Of a stretch of DNA of 64,000 nucleotides, positions 60,547 through 64,000 are shown in pieces. Source of the stretch: Muribaculaceae bacterium (GTDB lineage: Bacteria; Bacteroidota; Bacteroidia; Bacteroidales; Muribaculaceae); assembly GCA_023667285.1 (NCBI GenBank), contig JAMPAK010000001.1, forward strand, positions 510,283 to 574,282, in the 5' to 3' direction. The notes under the pieces are model-generated. The model was given only the letters and a program-made list of their open reading frames with translations, did not search any database and was not told the origin of the DNA. Within the stretch, counting starts at the first letter, position 1. Every line of letters begins with the position of its first letter. Position numbers and translations under genes: made by a program.

Positions 60547-61319
60547 GCCGACAGGAACTGACGGTGGTGAAGATAGGTGGCAACATCCTTGATGACCCCA
60601 GGGCTCTCGAACAGTTTGTGTGTGACTTCGCGGCCATGGCTGGCCGGAAGATACTTGTGCATGGCGGAGGGAAGGAGGCGACACGTCTCAGCGCCCTTCT
60701 GGATATACCGACCACTATGATTGAGGGCCGTCGCGTCACCTCGCGTGAGACTCTCGATGTGGTGACGATGGTGTATGGCGGCCTTGTCAACAAGCGCCTG
60801 GTGTCGATGCTGCAGGCCGCTGGATGTGATGCAGTGGGACTGACAGGAGCTGACGGAAACGCAATCCGGGCCACTATGAGACCAAAAGAGCCAATAGACT
60901 ATGGCTTCGTGGGGGATATCACTGAGGTCAACTCTGAGTTCATCTCAAGTCTTGTAGAGGGCGGCAAGGTGCCGGTGTTCTGTGCCATCACCCATGATGG
61001 AGCCGGGCGGCTTCTCAACTGCAATGCCGACTCTGTGGCCTCAGCTGTCGCTGTGGGGATGTCGGGGGCATATGATGTGGATCTCATCTACTGCTTCGAG
61101 CAGCCGGGTGTCATGGAGGATGTTGACCGCCCTGAATCTCTGATTCCTGAGATCACACCGGGGCTTTTCGCCACACTCAAGGATACAGGAGTGGTGAACA
61201 AGGGGATGATTCCCAAGATAACAAACTCGCTCACGGCTGTGGAAGCCGGAGTGAAGAGCGTGACCATCAAACACGCTGCCAATCTTAACAACAACCTAGG
61301 GACAGTGATAAGGCTATGA
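60543..61319 (+). CDS. argB: N-acylglutamate kinase
   Basis: Phosphorylates N-acetyl- or N-succinylglutamate. The 258-residue amino-acid-kinase-fold protein has VVKIGGNILDD (8-18) and ILVHGGGKEATRLSALLDIP (about 37-56). EGRRVTSRETLDVVTMVYGGLVNK and NCNADSVASAVAVGM follow. It lacks the N-terminal arginine-sensing helix of hexameric forms. Four-base overlaps at both ends. Confidence 0.95.
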   Translation: MSRQELTVVKIGGNILDDPRALEQFVCDFAAMAGRKILVHGGGKEATRLSALLDIPTTMIEGRRVTSRETLDVVTMVYGGLVNKRLVSMLQAAGCDAVGLTGADGNAIRATMRPKEPIDYGFVGDITEVNSEFISSLVEGGKVPVFCAITHDGAGRLLNCNADSVASAVAVGMSGAYDVDLIYCFEQPGVMEDVDRPESLIPEITPGLFATLKDTGVVNKGMIPKITNSLTAVEAGVKSVTIKHAANLNNNLGTVIRL

Positions 61320-62407
61320 GCGGGAGTGTGGCTGGATATGTGAGGCTGCTTCAGCGGCTCGTGTCCACCCCCTCGGTCTCAAGGAGCGAGGAGAGGACGG
61401 CTGAGATTCTGATGGATTATCTAGAGAGGGGCGGAGCATCTCCGGCAAGAATACACAACAATGTATATGCTCTGTCAGATGGGTTTGACCCCTCCAGGCC
61501 GACCTTGCTGCTCAATTCGCACCACGACACTGTCCGCCCGGCACCCTCTTATACGCGCGACCCTTATGACGCTGTCATCGAGGATGGAGTGCTCAGAGGC
61601 CTTGGCAGTAATGATGCCGGGGGCTCAGTGGTCACCCTAGCAGAGACTTTCATGCGCCTCAGACGGAAAGCGCTTCCGTACAATCTGCTGCTGGCGCTGA
61701 CGGCCGAGGAGGAGGTGGGGGGAGAGCATGGCATCCGTGCTTTCCTGTCTGAGATGGAGCGGCTGGGAATCGGCATAACCGCTGCTATTGTCGGGGAGCC
61801 TACGGGGATGGAGCCTGCTGTGGCCGAGAGGGGACTCGTGGTGATGGACTGTGTGACCCATGGGGTGAGCGGGCATGCAGCGCGAGGGGAGGGAGTGAGC
61901 GCGCTCTACAGAGCCATCGAGGACATAGAGAACTTAAGACATCTGGAACTACCGGCCTCGCCTGTGCTTGGACGCATGGGACTTAATGTCACCATGATAG
62001 AGGCCGGGAGCGCACACAATGTCATCCCCGACAGTTGCAGCTGGGTAGTGGATGTGAGGACGGTGGACACCTGTCCGAACGAGGAGGCTGTGAGATTGCT
62101 GAGGAGTGCTGTCAGCGTCCACACAGAGATGGCGCCTCGCTCCACGCGCGTGCAGCCGTCGGTGATAGGTGAGTGTCACCCATTGGTGAAAAGGTGTGTG
62201 GAACTGGGGCTTACGCCATTTGTGTCGCCCACGACGAGCGATATGTCGCTCCTCCACTCCATCCCGTCGCTCAAGATAGGACCGGGTGAGTCGTCGAGGT
62301 CCCATAAGGCCGATGAGTATATCCGTCTCAGCGAAATGGCTTCAGCCATAGAGATTTATGAAAAAATAATAGTGTCATTGAATGAAACTTTGGAGCAAGG
62401 GCTTTGA
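61316..62407 (+). CDS. argE: N-acyl-ornithine/citrulline deacylase (M20 peptidase family)
   Basis: A 363-residue M20 metallo-hydrolase removing the acyl group. Metal ligands are visible in LLNSHHDTVRPAPSY (about 61-75), LGSNDAGGS and LTAEEEVGGEHG, then GEPTGMEPAV; the dimerisation domain includes GVSGHAARGEG. In operons with argF' the substrate is probably N-succinylcitrulline. Its last 26 bases overlap the start of argH, longer than the other joins in the operon. Confidence 0.9.
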   Translation: MSGSVAGYVRLLQRLVSTPSVSRSEERTAEILMDYLERGGASPARIHNNVYALSDGFDPSRPTLLLNSHHDTVRPAPSYTRDPYDAVIEDGVLRGLGSNDAGGSVVTLAETFMRLRRKALPYNLLLALTAEEEVGGEHGIRAFLSEMERLGIGITAAIVGEPTGMEPAVAERGLVVMDCVTHGVSGHAARGEGVSALYRAIEDIENLRHLELPASPVLGRMGLNVTMIEAGSAHNVIPDSCSWVVDVRTVDTCPNEEAVRLLRSAVSVHTEMAPRSTRVQPSVIGECHPLVKRCVELGLTPFVSPTTSDMSLLHSIPSLKIGPGESSRSHKADEYIRLSEMASAIEIYEKIIVSLNETLEQGL

Positions 62408-63677
62408 GCCTGACAAGATGATAGAGCAGTTTACGGTCGGGGCCGACCGTGAACTTGACCTGCGCCTCGCACGATATGATGTGGAGGGGTCTATGGCCCA
62501 TATAAAGATGCTTGAGAGCATAGGACTGCTCACGTCAGAAGAGTTGAAGCGTTTGCTGGCGGGACTCGAGGAGATTGCCGCTGAGATTGATGCGGGGCGC
62601 TTTGAGATAGCCGAGGGGGTTGAGGATGTCCACTCGCAGGTAGAGCTCATGCTTACGGAGCGACTGGGGGATATAGGCAAAAAGATCCACTCAGGACGCT
62701 CGCGCAACGATCAGGTGCTTGTGGATCTCAAACTGTTCATGCGCGATGAACTGCGTCGTGTCGGAGAGGCTGTGGGTAGACTCTTCGACCGTCTCATCTC
62801 GCTGAGCGAGGAGCATAAGGATGACTTGATGCCGGGCTATACGCACATGCAGGTGGCGATGCCCTCGTCGTTCGGCCTCTGGTTTGGGGCTTATGCGGAG
62901 TCGCTGGCAGATGATATGCGCCTGCTTGTGGCGGCTTATGACACGGCCAATCAGAATCCCCTGGGATCTGCTGCCGGATACGGGTCGTCTTTTCCCCTTA
63001 ACCGCCGGATGACCACTGAACTGCTTGGGTTTGATGACATGCACTGGAATGTGGTGGCTGCTCAGATGTCGCGCGGCAAGACAGAGCGCGCAGCCGCTAT
63101 GGCGATAGCCGCCATAGCCTCGACGCTCGGGCATCTTGCCATGGATGTGTGTACATGGATGTGTCAGAACTATGGGTTTGTGTCGTTCCCGGATGAGTTG
63201 ACCACCGGCTCATCTATCATGCCCCATAAGAAGAATCCGGATGTCTTCGAGATAATGAGAGGGAGGTGCAACCGTCTGCAGTCGCTGCCAAATGAGATAG
63301 CCCTTCTGACCACAAATCTGCCGCTTGGATATAACCGAGACCTGCAGTTGCTGAAGGATATAATCTTTCCGGCCACCACAGAGTTGATAGACTGTCTGGA
63401 TATGGCTGTCTTCATGCTGGGCCACATACGGGTGAAGAGTGATATCTTGTCGTCGCCGCTCTATGACACCCTTTTCACAGTCGAGGAGGTGAACAGGCTG
63501 GTGCTGTCAGGTGTGCCGTTCAGGGAGGCATATCGCACTGTTGGGCGTGAGGTGCAGGAGGGGACATATCGTCCGGACCATAACCTCAGGCATACGCATG
63601 AGGGGAGCATAGGGAATCTATGCAACGACGAGATTGTGCGTAAGTTCCGCGCAATCAATAAGCGGCTGGAGGATTGA
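62382..63677 (+). CDS. argH: Argininosuccinate lyase
   Basis: Cleaves argininosuccinate to arginine and fumarate. The 431-residue fumarase-superfamily protein begins MKLWSKGFEPDKMIEQFTVG. It has EDVHSQVELML, KIHSGRSRNDQVLVDLKLFM, PGYTHMQVAMPSSFG and the flexible catalytic signature TGSSIMPHKKNPDVFEIM (Ser about 279). The start lies inside argE. Last gene of the arginine operon; its stop is 37 bases before the folded region at the right edge. Confidence 0.97.
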   Translation: MKLWSKGFEPDKMIEQFTVGADRELDLRLARYDVEGSMAHIKMLESIGLLTSEELKRLLAGLEEIAAEIDAGRFEIAEGVEDVHSQVELMLTERLGDIGKKIHSGRSRNDQVLVDLKLFMRDELRRVGEAVGRLFDRLISLSEEHKDDLMPGYTHMQVAMPSSFGLWFGAYAESLADDMRLLVAAYDTANQNPLGSAAGYGSSFPLNRRMTTELLGFDDMHWNVVAAQMSRGKTERAAAMAIAAIASTLGHLAMDVCTWMCQNYGFVSFPDELTTGSSIMPHKKNPDVFEIMRGRCNRLQSLPNEIALLTTNLPLGYNRDLQLLKDIIFPATTELIDCLDMAVFMLGHIRVKSDILSSPLYDTLFTVEEVNRLVLSGVPFREAYRTVGREVQEGTYRPDHNLRHTHEGSIGNLCNDEIVRKFRAINKRLED

Positions 63678-63713
63678 CAAAATATGTTAACCTCTTTAAG
63701 CACTATTTCACAT

Positions 63714-63975
63714 CATCGGAGAAACCTTTAGGGTGGGCCGGGCGTTAGATAAGATGAAAGCACGAAAGAACTTCGGTTCCCGTAGGTTTTCAAATGGTAG
63801 TCCACTCGGCCTCAGACCCTGGACTATATGGAGTTCAGCTCCGTGACAAAGCCGGCGCGATGTCAGGGACGTCCCGCAAGGGGGACTGACAGACACCTCA
63901 CCGGTTACCAAGAAGGTCTTTAGCCGTAAAGACCTTGGGATGGCACCTGACTTCGTCACTTTTTGAGAGACAAAA
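63714..63975 (+). ncRNA. Strongly structured RNA, candidate HEARO/omega-RNA
   Basis: About 260 non-coding bases with several exact hairpins: GAAC-TTCG-GTTC (63768-63779); GGAG/CTCC (63830-63842); TGTCAG + GTCCC with GGGAC + CTGACA (63861-63891); and AAGGTCTTTA-GCCG-TAAAGACCTT (63913-63936). GCCGG near 63737 can pair with CCGGC near 63852 to close a multi-branched fold. It lies directly before an ATG. It does not fit RNase P RNA, tmRNA, SRP RNA or common riboswitches. A structured RNA just upstream of an IscB-like start would be an omega-RNA; a group II intron 5' end is the main alternative. Confidence 0.5.
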
Positions 63976-64000
63976 ATGGATTATGCTATAAATCAAATAT
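63976..64000 (+). CDS. Start of a reading frame cut by the window edge, possibly IscB-like
   Basis: Only eight codons are visible: ATG followed by codons giving DYAINQI. IscB proteins commonly begin with a short lead into N-Q-(V/I)-F-V-L-D, so this is compatible, but eight residues cannot prove it. The position right after a structured RNA is the main support. Confidence 0.3.

Noticed and set aside
63714-63975. Group II intron 5' end
   Set aside because: GTGGG at 63733 is not the usual GUGYG start, only about 240 bases precede the ATG, too few for domains I-III, and the visible residues do not look like an intron reverse transcriptase. Not excluded, but less likely than an omega-RNA.

Overview
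This window is a stretch of a Bacteroidales chromosome. It most resembles Muribaculaceae (S24-7) or a close relative. The evidence is: repeated Bacteroidetes-type -7 promoter boxes (TAnnTTTG); a complete arginine operon with an N-succinylornithine-type carbamoyltransferase; a fused SecDF; a 7TM-HD cyclic-dinucleotide phosphodiesterase; BspA-type leucine-rich repeats; and secreted proteins with type IX-like C-terminal tails. Most genes are GC-rich. About 16.3-22.6 kb is clearly AT-richer. No tRNA, rRNA or CRISPR array was seen.

Layout. 0-3.4 kb (+): the end of an outer-membrane porin, then dapB-lepB-wbqC joined by 4-base overlaps. 3.4-7.7 kb (-): a run dtd, mazG-like, deoC, GYF_2/CD225 protein, 7TM-HD protein. 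7.8-8.9 kb: a GT4 glycosyltransferase. 8.9-14.9 kb (-): a 1000-residue TPR protein, an outer-membrane barrel and queA. A 159-bp MITE-like inverted-repeat element lies at 14.93-15.09 kb, and a related single arm lies at 8.86-8.91 kb. 15.1-22.5 kb (-): an operon of exported proteins (Cys-rich lipoprotein, C-terminal half of a macroglobulin-like protein, DUF1573 lipoprotein, O-antigen-ligase-like TPR membrane protein, transglutaminase-like lipoprotein), followed by remnants of older macroglobulin-like genes. 22.8-27.3 kb (+): an orphan gene with a probable frameshift, a patatin/beta-barrel protein, DedA and rpe.

At about 27.3-27.4 kb the plus strand changes from C-rich to G-rich at a strong hairpin between convergent genes. 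After this come an SDR, ruvB, a polysaccharide flippase, a PduO-type cobalamin adenosyltransferase, ribE, rsh, manC, secDF, miaA, an unknown membrane protein, DPP-IV, a coiled-coil AT-hook protein, a lipoprotein with an inverted-repeat-bracketed promoter, and a long (-) run pyrG-yidC-LRR-trmB-mrp-endonuclease I. aqpZ and the arginine operon are divergent.

55.6-63.7 kb (+) holds the whole arginine pathway as one operon: GNAT acyltransferase, argG, argC, argD, argF', argB, argE, argH. The last 290 bases carry a strongly folded RNA-like sequence followed by an ATG whose first eight codons could begin an IscB-type protein. The right edge may therefore be the start of an OMEGA (HEARO/omega-RNA plus IscB) element.

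The strongest candidates for something undescribed are the AT-rich exported-protein operon at 15-22.5 kb, the edge OMEGA-like element, the MITE family, and two unusual promoter palindromes (22.67 kb and 45.61-45.67 kb).
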